Positions 42,947 to 51,471 of a DNA stretch of 64,000 bases are shown in pieces. The translations under genes were made by a program, and so were the position numbers. A model generated the notes under the pieces. It was not told where the DNA came from, did not search any database, and worked only from the letters and a program-made list of their open reading frames with translations. The stretch comes from Acidimicrobiales bacterium (GTDB lineage: Bacteria; Actinomycetota; Acidimicrobiia; Acidimicrobiales; Aldehydirespiratoraceae). Every line of letters begins with the position of its first letter. Within the stretch, counting starts at the first letter, position 1. The DNA lies in assembly GCA_029246685.1 (NCBI GenBank), contig JAQWMR010000016.1, positions 898,877-962,876 on the forward strand, given 5' to 3'.

Positions 42947-43874
42947 CCCGCGCCGCCCTGCTGTCAGCGATCGCCACCGGCCCGTCGTAGGCAACGCTGG
43001 CCAGCACGTAGGCCCGAAAGCCGGGCCCGACGTTGACCCCGAGGACGAGCTCGCCCACGCCGAGCCGATCGTCCTCGTGGATGAGCATCGATTCGAAGAA
43101 GTCACTGAGCCCACCGCCGCCGGGCGACACGTCTCGGTAGCGATTCTCGTAGCCGGTCTCCGAAATCGGCACGAGCGTGTCCGGGTGAGCCTCACGCCAG
43201 TCGCCCCATGGCATGTGAACGATCGGTTGCAGCTCGAGTTCGATCTCGCCGCCGGCGAGCGGACCCTGCAGGACCGTGCCATCGAAGTGCGTCCAGAGGG
43301 CGCCGGTCTGATCATCGGTCATGACGAACAGGCCGTTGTAGAGACCGGACGCGTAGAACGTGTGTCTGGTGCCTTCGATGAGGGGATCGAACCCGACCCC
43401 TGAGGAACACACCACTCAATAGGTGACGAGGTAGGGCTCCCCCGCCAGCGTCGTGTTGGCGACGTGGTGGTAGGTCATCTGTGAGATCGGGAACGCTTGC
43501 GCCTCGCCGGAGTCGAGGAGGATGCCCATCACGATGTCGTCGTGCTCGAGCCAAGTGACCTCGTCGGCCGTCACCATGACGGGATCGTTCAGCGGCTCGA
43601 AGCGCCGTATGCCGTCCGGGTCGGGTGCCAGGCCCGCCTCGTCGAACGTTTAGGCCGCGTCGGTGCCGCCATCGTCGGCCGCGCACTCGTTGGCCACACC
43701 GGTCTGGTCGCCCGGCGCGACCACGTCATCCGGGTCGACGGCACTCTCGGGAATCTCGTCGGCAGCCGACGTCGAGGAGTCGCCCGGCGCCACGACCGAG
43801 CCGTCGTCGCCGCATGCCGCCGCGAACAACGCGACGGCAGCGAGCAGCAGGACGATCCGGCGGCGATGGGCCAT
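42912..43874 (-). pseudogene. DUF3179 lipoprotein with two in-frame stops
   Basis: ATG 43874 opens a lipoprotein signal (VLLLAAVALFAAACG). The frame hits TAA at 43650-43652, then goes on in the same frame with FDEAGLAPDPDGIRRF and FPISQMTYHHV to PYLVTY, where TGA (43416-43418) stands just before VVCSSGVGFD. After it come TFYASGLYNGLFVMTDDQTG and HPDTLVP, all typical of DUF3179. Relatives have YCPLCxSG here, so the TGA replaces the first cysteine of a CxxC. Two stops indicate a pseudogene; recoding is considered separately. Confidence 0.75.
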
Positions 43875-43988
43875 GCCCCCAGGGTAGGACCCGGGCAGTA
43901 AGCGATCAGTGAGACGACGGGTGCGGCCGAGGAGTGAGCGGCTTCGAATAGGTGGGCCGTGCGGATGCCCGCCGCTAACCTCGTCGAC

Positions 43989-44075
43989 GGAAGGTTGCCA
44001 GAGCGGACGAATGGGGCGGCCTCGAAAGCCGTTGTGGCCTCCGGGTCACCATGGGTTCGAATCCCATACCTTCCG
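43989..44075 (+). tRNA. tRNA-Ser (CGA)
   Basis: Acceptor GGAAGGT pairs with ACCTTCC, discriminator G, no encoded CCA. The anticodon loop CTCGAAA gives CGA, reading UCG. Long variable arm and T-loop GGTTCGAATCC are present. Followed within 7 nt by a strong terminator. Confidence 0.96.
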
Positions 44076-44081
44076 CTGCGG

Positions 44082-44122
44082 CCGCCGTCTGCCGGGATAA
44101 CCCCTGGTAGACGGCGGTTTTT
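44082..44122 (+). terminator. Rho-independent terminator of tRNA-Ser (CGA)
   Basis: CCGCCGTCTGCC and GGTAGACGGCGG pair (one G-T) around a 12-nt loop and are followed by five T (44118-44122). Confidence 0.9.
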
Positions 44123-44243
44123 GCGTGTCTTCGGAGAGACGGAGAGATCGGCGCTCGTTCGAACTCCCGTGGCCATCTCAAGTCTGAAGTGAGATATCGC
44201 ACTTTTCGTGGAATCGGACGGGATCCTCGTGCGTCATACCGAC

Positions 44244-44663
44244 ATGATTCAAAAACTCAAGATGCTCCGCGTCCGTAACTCTTGGCCCGCAGCAATGCTC
44301 ATTGGCCTGGCCGTCGTCCTCTTCGCTGCCGCGTGCGGCGACGGAGATTCAGAATTGAACGAGGAGCCGTCCGAGATTTGCGTCGCGGTCACCCCCGAGT
44401 GCGACGACACACCGGAGAAGCCCGCCGAGGACTCAGGTGCTGAAGCTCCCGCGTCGATCTGTGCCGAGGGCACGCCCGACTGCAACGACGCGCTCGACCC
44501 CGACGCTGACACTGACACTGAAGGCCCACTCTCAATTTGCGAAGAGGGCACGCCAGACTGCAACGACGTACTCGATGCCGACGCTGAAGGCCCAGCCTCG
44601 ATCTGCGCCGAAGGCACCCCAGACTGCAACGACGCATTCGAAGCCGAGAGCAGCGGCGAGTAG
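44244..44663 (+). CDS. Small lipoprotein with tandem Cys repeats
   Basis: 139 aa from ATG 44244 (GTG 44208 is an alternative). Signal peptide MLIGLAVVLFAAACG with lipobox. The mature part is acidic and consists of four spaced units: one divergent (EICVAVTPECDD) and three of the form SICxEGTPDCND separated by Asp/Ala/Glu spacers of 10-15 residues. Cysteines lie eight residues apart in each unit, so one disulfide per unit is likely. No known family. The DNA units are repeated too. Exposed on the outer membrane face; function unknown. Confidence 0.65.
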   Translation: MIQKLKMLRVRNSWPAAMLIGLAVVLFAAACGDGDSELNEEPSEICVAVTPECDDTPEKPAEDSGAEAPASICAEGTPDCNDALDPDADTDTEGPLSICEEGTPDCNDVLDADAEGPASICAEGTPDCNDAFEAESSGE

Positions 44664-45029
44664 AGCGACGCCGGTTTCAACCTTGGGCACAAATGGTCTG
44701 GGCTGAAGTAGCACTCTGTGTGCTGCGATGCCCGGCGGATTGGGCCGCCACGAGGTACAGACTCCTCCTCTCTCACCTGGTCAGCGAGCTGCATTGGGGT
44801 TCGAAAGACATCCCATCGCTTCCGCAGCGAACCGCCGCCTGCCGGATCCCGGCAGGCGGCGGTTTTCGCGTGGTCTAAGACCTACACCGCCTCCGCCGAC
44901 GCGCCTGAATCACAGAAACCCGTACCCGCAAACCGGGTCAACTCCAAAGTACTGGCCTGCTCTAGCTGCAACGTCATCATCCGCGTCGCGGGAGTCATCG
45001 TTCAGCCAGGTCAGGAACGACGCGCGGTG
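44664..45029. other. 366-nt stretch with tRNA-end-like repeat and terminator
   Basis: No gene is supported. Bases 44797-44875 resemble the end of tRNA-Ser (CGA) and its terminator: GGGTTCGAA, then CTTCCGC, GCG, CCGCCG and CTGCCGG, then CGGCGGTTTT and GCGTG. The rest (44664-44796 and 44876-45029) shows nothing recognisable apart from the tail end of the SRPBCC fragment. Confidence 0.5.
44831..44866 (+). terminator. Strong hairpin terminator
   Basis: A 15-bp perfect stem (ACCGCCGCCTGCCGG against CCGGCAGGCGGCGGT) with a 3-nt loop and four T. Its outer arms and following GCGTG match the tRNA-Ser (CGA) terminator at 44082. It may end the lipoprotein transcript. Confidence 0.85.
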
Positions 45030-45434
45030 TCAGGCGAGCTCGGGCACTGAGTCGTGGACCACCTGCCCGGTTTGGAGATGGTAGGAGAGGCCGTCGAGCG
45101 CCATACCGAATGCTTTCGTGAGCACGCGCTTGATCATCAATGCCCCGATGAGGGCTCCGAGAGGGCCGTACATCATCTTGTAGTCGACGGAGAACGTGAC
45201 TTCGGTGGTATCAGCAGTCCGTTCGTTCATGCTGATAGTGATGACTGCCTCCTTCATCATCTGGGCTTCGGTCATCTCCATGGTGACGGATTCGCGGTCC
45301 TCCTGGGCGGTGACAGTTTCAACGGCCCCGTTGCCGTCGTGGAATTCGACTCGGCGTGAGGCGCCGACACCGCTGTCGTGCTCGGACCGCACGGTCACCT
45401 TGGCAACATTCGGATGCCAGTCCTGCACTGACTT
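45030..45434 (-). pseudogene. SRPBCC protein lacking its N-terminus
   Basis: VQDWHPNVAKVTVRSEHD, then GVGASRRVEF and VTFSVDYKMMYGPLGALIG with ALDGLSYHLQTGQ form the second to last parts of a polyketide-cyclase/dehydrase-like SRPBCC protein. The first strand and helix (normally some 25 residues with an xxVWxxLxD motif) are absent. The frame continues upstream to a start at 45602 with a basic, non-homologous sequence. The joint is near 45434. Likely inactive. Confidence 0.6.
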
Positions 45435-45615
45435 CAGAGGACCCTGTCCCGGCTCGCGAGCCCGAAAGGGTGCTCGCGACGGTCGGCTGAGACAGCCCGC
45501 CTCACGTACCAACGCGATCACCGCCGTCTCCCGCCCGTCGCGGAGGCGGCGGTGCCGCGTTTGCTCTGACGGGCGGTGCCTGTCGTAGCAGAGCTGCAAC
45601 ATCTACCGTGCTGAT

Positions 45616-46740
45616 GTGCACGGCACCTTGACCTTCACGACGCCCGCTGATGTCGTCCCCGACGAGGAACGCCCGGGCCTGCGTCGGGCGCAGCCGAACT
45701 GGGAGGACGGCGCGGAGGGCGACGAGCACGTCTGCGAGCTGAACGACCTCACTGATCCTGAGACGACCGAGCCCGGGCTGGAGGCCGCTGGGTTTGAGAC
45801 CGTCGACCTTTCCGACAACGCTGCGCTGCAGCAGGTGCTCGCCGTCGTCCGCGACGAGGACCAGATCTCGGAGGCTTCGGCCGCGGCGCTACGCGACAGT
45901 CTCACGGGCGTCGAATTCGGTTTGGCGAACGGCAAGACGCTGCGTATCGACGTCGTCGTGGACGACGGCCTGTTTCACCGTCGGTCCGGCCCGAACTGGC
46001 TCGATGTGAACCCGGGCGGCATCACCGGGACCAACGGACACAGCGGCGCGCAACATGTCCACGGCGATCAGGACGTCTTCGGCACCCCGCTTCGCCAACT
46101 CCTTGGCGGGGCCGCGCCCGACATGTTCCGCCATGCCACGCCGGACGGGCGCAACGACCATGCCGACACCTTTCTGCTCAACATCTGGATTCCTCTCCAC
46201 GCGCCGGTCCAGCCTCTGGCGCTCATGGATCGCCGCAGCCTCGACGTCGAGCGTCATCAGCTTCGATACGGCCTCGTGGTCGACGGGTTCCTCGAACGCG
46301 ACGAGGACGCGACCGTCAACGACATCTGGTCGTTCCTCCACGACGAGGGCCAGCAGTGGTACATCCGAACCGACATGGGGCCGGATCAGGCCTACGTGTT
46401 CGACACCCTGGGGACACCGCACGGCGCCGCGGTTCTCCCCGGAGAGAACGCTGTCGAGGCGCTGTACCTGGCGCTGGGCCGCGCCTGCGACGCGATGGAA
46501 AACGGCGACGCCGATGCACTCCGGGCAGTCGTCGCGCAAACGCCGGCGCCACCGGTCGACGCCTCCGCAAGCGTGCGACGCTCAGGAGAGCGGATGGCCG
46601 ATCTCCTCGCGGAGGCAACAATCATGCTGACGGAGTCGTCCGACAGCGCAGCGACCTGGGCCGCCAAAGCGCGCGACGCGATGGACGACGTCATCCGCCG
46701 GTCAGTCGAGATGCGCTTGGTGGCCACGCTCGTCGACTGA
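45616..46740 (+). CDS. CmcJ/NvfI-type putative oxygenase
   Basis: 374 aa from GTG 45616. The middle reads HVHGDQDVFGTPLRQLLGG, then LLNIWIPLHAPVQPLALMDR, SLDVERHQLRYGL and AYVFDTLGTPHGAAVLPGE. LNIWxPL with a following PLALxD and a late histidine (TPHGA) are characteristic of the CmcJ/AsaB/NvfI proteins, a distant 2OG/Fe(II) oxygenase group. The candidate ligands are the H-x-D in HGDQD and the late H. Substrate unknown. Confidence 0.6.
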   Translation: MHGTLTFTTPADVVPDEERPGLRRAQPNWEDGAEGDEHVCELNDLTDPETTEPGLEAAGFETVDLSDNAALQQVLAVVRDEDQISEASAAALRDSLTGVEFGLANGKTLRIDVVVDDGLFHRRSGPNWLDVNPGGITGTNGHSGAQHVHGDQDVFGTPLRQLLGGAAPDMFRHATPDGRNDHADTFLLNIWIPLHAPVQPLALMDRRSLDVERHQLRYGLVVDGFLERDEDATVNDIWSFLHDEGQQWYIRTDMGPDQAYVFDTLGTPHGAAVLPGENAVEALYLALGRACDAMENGDADALRAVVAQTPAPPVDASASVRRSGERMADLLAEATIMLTESSDSAATWAAKARDAMDDVIRRSVEMRLVATLVD

Positions 46741-46760
46741 CCGGGTCAGGGCGCAGAGGA

Positions 46761-47951
46761 TCAGGTGACGACGGCGCTCTCGCGCAGCGCGGCGATCTCG
46801 TCACCCATTCCCAACTCCGTGAGGATCTCGTCGGTGTGTTCGCCGAGGGCCGGCGACCCGCCTGTCAGCGCGGCGGGGGTCTGGGTGAAGTTCGCCGGGT
46901 GGCGAGGCATGCGGGTTCGGCCCACCAGATGATGGTCGACCTCCTCGAACATGCCGATCGCGACGGCGTGCTCGTCGCGGGTCAGTTGGTCGGGCGTGAG
47001 AATCATCGAGAACGGCACCCGCTCGCGTTCGAAGCGCTCGGTCGCCTGCTCCATCGTGACGTTCGCCGCCATCGCGTAGACCATGTCCATGATCGGCGAC
47101 AGCACCTCCCGGTTCTTGATCCGTTCGCCAACTGTGGCGACGCGGGGATCGTCCCAACCCTCGACATCGAGCGCCTTGCACATGCCAGCGAAGTCGTGGT
47201 CCGAGGTCGGGGTGACGATGCCCCAGCCGTCCAGGAACCGCATCGGCTGGAATCCGGCCACGAAGCTCGAGGCCTGGGACCCATCGGAGTCGAGCATGAC
47301 TTCGTTGCCCGCGGCATCGGCCCAGAGGAACGACACGATGGCGTCTGCCATCGACATCTTCACGTGCTGTCCGCCGCGCCCCTGGGCCCGAGCGAACAAC
47401 GCTGCGGTGACGGCCTGCGACGCGTAGAGAGCAGTCACCTTGTCAGCCACGGTCTGGCGAAGGAACGTGGGCACGCCATCGTCCGGGTCGGCCTGGTTCG
47501 CGGCGACGCCGCCGTACGCCTGCATCACCGTGTCGTAGGCACTGCGATCGCGGTACGGACCCTCATCGCCGAATCCAGAGAGCGACGCGTAGATCACGTC
47601 CGCGTTGTCGGCCTTCACGTCCTCGTAGCCGAGACCGAGCCGCTCCATCACCCCGGGCCTGAAATTCTCGATGACCACGTCGGCATCAGCGGCCAGACGA
47701 CGGACGATCGCGAGCCCCTCCTCCGTCTGGATGTCCACGGCGATCGAACGCTTGCCGCGATTGCACACGAGGTAGAGCGCGCTCATGCCGTTGACCATCA
47801 CGCCCACATAGCGGGCGATGTCGCCGATGCCCGGTCGCTCGACCTTCACGACCTCGGCACCCTGATCGGCGAGGAGCGCCGCCGCATATGGGCCGGTCAG
47901 CGCAATCGAGATGTCCAGGACCTTGATCCCATGCATCGGTCCGTCGGACAC
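46761..47951 (-). CDS. CaiB/BaiF-type CoA transferase
   Basis: 396 aa from GTG 47951, 10 nt after the enoyl-CoA hydratase stop. Class III CoA transferase/alpha-methylacyl-CoA racemase fold: KVLDISIALTGPYAAALLADQGAEVVKVE at the start in family form, IENFRPGVMERLGLGYED, then the central ASLSGFGDEGPY. The catalytic aspartate of the family falls in the YDTVMQAYGG stretch. Works on fatty, bile-acid-like or aromatic acids. Coupled with the hydratase upstream, so the pair probably serves one acyl-CoA degradation route. Confidence 0.88.
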   Translation of the reverse strand: MSDGPMHGIKVLDISIALTGPYAAALLADQGAEVVKVERPGIGDIARYVGVMVNGMSALYLVCNRGKRSIAVDIQTEEGLAIVRRLAADADVVIENFRPGVMERLGLGYEDVKADNADVIYASLSGFGDEGPYRDRSAYDTVMQAYGGVAANQADPDDGVPTFLRQTVADKVTALYASQAVTAALFARAQGRGGQHVKMSMADAIVSFLWADAAGNEVMLDSDGSQASSFVAGFQPMRFLDGWGIVTPTSDHDFAGMCKALDVEGWDDPRVATVGERIKNREVLSPIMDMVYAMAANVTMEQATERFERERVPFSMILTPDQLTRDEHAVAIGMFEEVDHHLVGRTRMPRHPANFTQTPAALTGGSPALGEHTDEILTELGMGDEIAALRESAVVT

Positions 47952-47961
47952 GCTGCCCTCC

Positions 47962-48783
47962 TCAGTCCTCGAAGACCGGCGGGCGGCCTTCTTTGCGGGC
48001 ACGCACGCCCTCTTCGAAGTTCTTGGTGGTCATGCGCACGAAGAGCTGGGTGTGGGTCTCCATCTCGATGGCGGCCCGGAGGCTGCCCATCTCGAGACCG
48101 GCCCACATGGTGCGCTTGGTGAGCGCCGTGCCCTGCGTGCTCCAACCGTTGATCTGGCCGGCGAGATCGAGCGCCTCGGTGAGCAGCTGATCGTCGGGGA
48201 CGACCCGTGAGACGAGGCCGATGGCGGCCGCCTCGTGAGCGTCGACGTCGCGGCCGGACAGCATGATCTCCATCGCCCGCGAGGAGCCGATGGCCCGAGG
48301 CAGCAGGAAGCTGAGGCCGAGCTCGGTGGCTGTCAGGCCGTTGTTGATACCGGCAGCGCGGAAGTACGCCGACTCGCCCGCCAAGCGAATGTCGGCACCG
48401 AGCGTGAGGCACATGCCGCCACCGATGGCTGCTCCGTTGATCGCGCAGATCACCGGCTGGGGCATCCGCTGCATCGCCGGGACGAGATCGGCGAGAACGG
48501 ACATCGCCTTCGTCGCGATCCGCGTGAGCGTCATCCCCTCGATGTTGGGAGGCGGCCCGCCCTCACTACTGGTGTCCGCTCCGGAGCAGAACCCCCGACC
48601 GGTGCCGGTCAGGACGACGGTGTGGGTGTCGTTGTCGGCACCGACCTCCTCGAACGCCTCGTGCAGCGGGACCATCAACTCGAAGGCCATCGAGTTCATC
48701 CGCTCCGGCCGATTCATCGTGATCACCGCCGTGTGCGGACGGGGTTTGTCGATGAGAATGAGGTCGTCTCGTTCGCTGGACAT
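47962..48783 (-). CDS. Enoyl-CoA hydratase/isomerase
   Basis: 273 aa from ATG 48783. Crotonase fold: NRPERMNSMAFEL, the first oxyanion loop GRGFCSGADTS, the second INGAAIGGGMCLTLGADIRLA, then the ATELGLSFLLPRAIG segment with the glutamate that acts in hydration. Long C-terminal helix region with ERMRxRK-like sequence. First gene of a two-gene unit with the CoA transferase. Confidence 0.9.
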   Translation of the reverse strand: MSSERDDLILIDKPRPHTAVITMNRPERMNSMAFELMVPLHEAFEEVGADNDTHTVVLTGTGRGFCSGADTSSEGGPPPNIEGMTLTRIATKAMSVLADLVPAMQRMPQPVICAINGAAIGGGMCLTLGADIRLAGESAYFRAAGINNGLTATELGLSFLLPRAIGSSRAMEIMLSGRDVDAHEAAAIGLVSRVVPDDQLLTEALDLAGQINGWSTQGTALTKRTMWAGLEMGSLRAAIEMETHTQLFVRMTTKNFEEGVRARKEGRPPVFED

Positions 48784-48806
48784 GATGGAGGGCACCCTAG
48801 GACGCA

Positions 48807-48938
48807 ATGTCCATCGATTCCGATTCGTCAACCCTCGCCGAGATCGACCTCACGGATGCGTCCGTGTGGGAGCAGGCGGCCCCCCACGACTGGCTCGACC
48901 GGCTCCGATCCGAGTCGCCCGTCCACTGGCACGACGCT
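48807..48938 (+). pseudogene. Cytochrome P450 N-terminal fragment
   Basis: ATG 48807 gives SSTLAEIDLTDASVWEQAAP followed by HDWLDRLRSESPVHWHDA, the usual first 45 residues of steroid/fatty-acid-type bacterial P450s. It ends at about 48936, where the DNA continues as a glycosidase tail in another frame. No heme-binding region exists. The P450 frame runs on to 49481 without homology. Confidence 0.65.
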
Positions 48939-49398
48939 CGACGACCCGTCCCCGTCCTTCGTGGGATGCCGCCAGCAGCACCACCTCACCCGGGCGGACA
49001 CGTTGACGGAGCTGACGAGCGGCCGCGCCGGGCTGGCCGTCGTCATGGACGATCACACTCACTACCGCGTGGAGGTCGACGCGGAGCAGATCTCCGCGAT
49101 CGTTCGGATCGGGCCGGTCGAGCAGGTCCTCGGCCGCGCGCCGCGCCCGCCGAGCCCGACGGAACTCGTGATCGAGACGACGGCCGGCGCCCTGGGCCCG
49201 GACCAGGTGCGCCTCGGCTTCACGAACGAGGCCGGCGACCTCGTAGAGCTGGCACGCCCGGACGGGCGCTATCTGTCGACCGAGGTGACCACGGGGTTTA
49301 TCGGCCGCGTCATCGGCGTATACGCGAGCGGTGGCACCGCGGTGTTCGATCGGTTCCGACTCACTCCGGCCGACACGGGCGATCGCAACGCCGGATAG
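48937..49398 (+). pseudogene. GH43 glycosidase C-terminal fragment
   Basis: The frame reads LDDPSPSFVGCRQQHHLTRA, then ELTSGRAGLAVVMDDHTHYR and DGRYLSTEVTTGFIGRVIGV with FDRFRLTPAD. This is the concanavalin-A-like C-terminal domain of GH43 beta-xylosidases/arabinofuranosidases (PSPSFxGxRQQH is characteristic). The five-bladed catalytic domain is absent and no start belongs to it. Joined to the P450 start by a junction of a few bases. Confidence 0.65.
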
Positions 49399-49401
49399 GA
49401 C

Positions 49402-50796
49402 TCAGTCGGCGAACCAGTTGGCGTGGAAGCCGAGCGGCACCCGAGCCTTCATCTGCACGCGGGCGACCGGTTCGGCGCTGAGATCACGGGCGTCGAGGAT
49501 CACGAGCTCTGACTGCTCGGTCACCTTGTCGGTGACGAACGACATCAGCCACCCGTCGTCCTCGGCCGAGCCGTCGGGGTCCGGGGCGAACGCATGCTCA
49601 CCGCTCGTGGAGGTGTCGCTGTAGTAGTGCGTCTCGACGTTGCCCGTCTCGTGGTCGTTCTTGACCACGCCGTGGAAGTCGAACTCGAACTCCCAGCTCC
49701 GCTGCGGGCAGTAGTAGCTGTAGCGGGTCTTGCGGGTGGCGAGTGTGTCGTTGATCCGCGGGAACTCGCCCGCCCGGTCGTCGAACTGCTCGTGGTTGAC
49801 GACGCCAGTGTCGAGATCGATCGTCCACTTCCAGGGGTAGGGCTCGCGAGCCGCGCCCGGATCGACGAACTCGAACCCGCCGGGCATGTCGGGCATGCGG
49901 GGAGCGTGGATCTCGATCGTGTTGCCGTGGTCCCACGCGTTGGCGATGTGAACGACATAGCAGTTGTCCGTCTCGTACCAGCGCAGATCCTCGGCGCTTC
50001 CACCCCGGGGCAGGACACCGATGCGGGTGCTGTGCTCGGGCTTCCACCCGAGCGGGCTCCCGCCGCTCAGCAGCGCGTCGAGGTCAAAGACCGCCGGCGA
50101 GTCGAAGAAGAGCGCGTAGTGCTCGGTCACCGCGAAGTCGTGCATCATGATCGGGCGCGGAATGTCGATCTCGACGGAGTTGACCAGCGCGCCGGACGCG
50201 TCGACCTCGTGGTAGCGGAGGAACGGCGCCTGGGCGCTGTAGCCGAAGAACGCCATCTCGCCGGAGACAGGATCCACCTTGGGGTGTGCGGTCATCGGGC
50301 CTTGGAGCGCACCGCCGAAGTCCCACGTGCCGAGCGTTTCGAGCTCTCGGCTGAACTCGGTGGGAGGACCTGCCTCGAGCAGGCTGAAGTACTTTCCGGC
50401 ATGGCGCACGGTGGCGGTGTTGGCGGTGTTCTTCATCATCCCCGCCTGCTCGAGCACGTCCGGCTCGGGGATCACAAAGTTGCTCATGCCGCCGTAACAC
50501 GCGCGGCCGCGCTCGCGTTCGGCGAGCAGACCGGCCGACTCGATCCAGCGGTTTCGGTAGCTCGCCTTGCCGTCAGCGAGCGAGACGCCGTGGAGCATGC
50601 CGTCGCCGTCGAACGGGTGGTAGTCGCCAAGCGGGGCGAACTGCGGATTGGGACCGGTGCGAACGAACAGGCCGCGAAGCCCGGCCGGGATCTCGCCGAT
50701 CACCTCGAGGTCGGGGTCGTGGCGCTCGTCACGCGTCGGCGCCATGAGCCCTTGCAGGTGTGGCGTGTCCCAGGTGTTGACTTCGAGGTCGGTCAT
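49402..50796 (-). CDS. Carotenoid oxygenase family protein (second copy)
   Basis: 464 aa from ATG 50796; ATG 50805 is possible. Family marks: GLRGLFVRTGPNPQF, DGDGMLHGVSL, and iron histidines in TAHPKVD, MMHDFAVTE, YVVHIANAW and LGFHANWF. AFAPDPDGSAEDDGWLMSFV and DARDLSAEPVARVQM match the lignostilbene/apocarotenoid group. It is more like plant-type CCDs than the copy at 21.3 kb. Convergent with the GH43 fragment. Confidence 0.9.
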   Translation of the reverse strand: MTDLEVNTWDTPHLQGLMAPTRDERHDPDLEVIGEIPAGLRGLFVRTGPNPQFAPLGDYHPFDGDGMLHGVSLADGKASYRNRWIESAGLLAERERGRACYGGMSNFVIPEPDVLEQAGMMKNTANTATVRHAGKYFSLLEAGPPTEFSRELETLGTWDFGGALQGPMTAHPKVDPVSGEMAFFGYSAQAPFLRYHEVDASGALVNSVEIDIPRPIMMHDFAVTEHYALFFDSPAVFDLDALLSGGSPLGWKPEHSTRIGVLPRGGSAEDLRWYETDNCYVVHIANAWDHGNTIEIHAPRMPDMPGGFEFVDPGAAREPYPWKWTIDLDTGVVNHEQFDDRAGEFPRINDTLATRKTRYSYYCPQRSWEFEFDFHGVVKNDHETGNVETHYYSDTSTSGEHAFAPDPDGSAEDDGWLMSFVTDKVTEQSELVILDARDLSAEPVARVQMKARVPLGFHANWFAD

Positions 50797-50900
50797 GGCG
50801 CCCATCGTGGCACGTCGCCTGACGACTGTCCCATGTACGCCGTTCAGTGGAATCGGGCTCAAATCAGTAAGATCTGCGGTCTCCGGCCGACTGGATCAGG

Positions 50901-51410
50901 GTGAACACCGAGAAGATGACGCAGAAGTGCGCAGCGATGCTCGACACCAGCGAGACGATCGTGGCAGCGGCCAAGGTCATGCCTCGCGGCGCAACACAGG
51001 AGATGATCCTCAGCGCAGCAGGAGCGGTGGCAGGCGGAACGGTCGCACCCGCGGCCGCAGGAGTCGGTGCCGTGCTCGGCAGCGCTGCCGGTCAAGGCGT
51101 CGGTGACGCCGGGCGCGATGAACGAACCGAAGCCGGCATGGATGTCGGCGGTGCCCAGCAGGTTCTTCTGGCTGTCACCGACCGCCGCGTCGTCCTCTTC
51201 GCTGTCTCCGCGTTCGGCAAGCCGAAGGAACTCACCACCGCTGTCGACCGAACCAGGATCAGGTCGGTCGCCCTCGGAGAAGCGAAACTCTTCGGCCAGA
51301 CGATGGCGGAGGTCGTCATCACGCTCGATACAGGAGCCGAGGTCGGCTTCGGCGCCGCCAAAGTGCACCGGCGCGACGCAGAAGCCGTCGTCGTCGCCCT
51401 TCACGCCTGA
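50901..51410 (+). CDS. Small protein with glycine-rich region and PH-like domain
   Basis: 169 aa from GTG 50901. Residues 35-65 are a Gly/Ala helical segment (AAGAVAGGTVAPAAAGVGAV) that could insert into or lie on a membrane. The second half (QVLLAVTDRRVVLFAVS, then VALGEAKLFGQTMAEVVITL) reads like a bacterial PH/YokE-type beta barrel. Family assignment is tentative. No operon partner. Confidence 0.5.
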   Translation: MNTEKMTQKCAAMLDTSETIVAAAKVMPRGATQEMILSAAGAVAGGTVAPAAAGVGAVLGSAAGQGVGDAGRDERTEAGMDVGGAQQVLLAVTDRRVVLFAVSAFGKPKELTTAVDRTRIRSVALGEAKLFGQTMAEVVITLDTGAEVGFGAAKVHRRDAEAVVVALHA

Positions 51411-51471
51411 CCAGCTCCTGTGTCGATCCAGTCGCGCTATGCGCGACTCAAGCTTCAGAAAAGCAGGGGGA

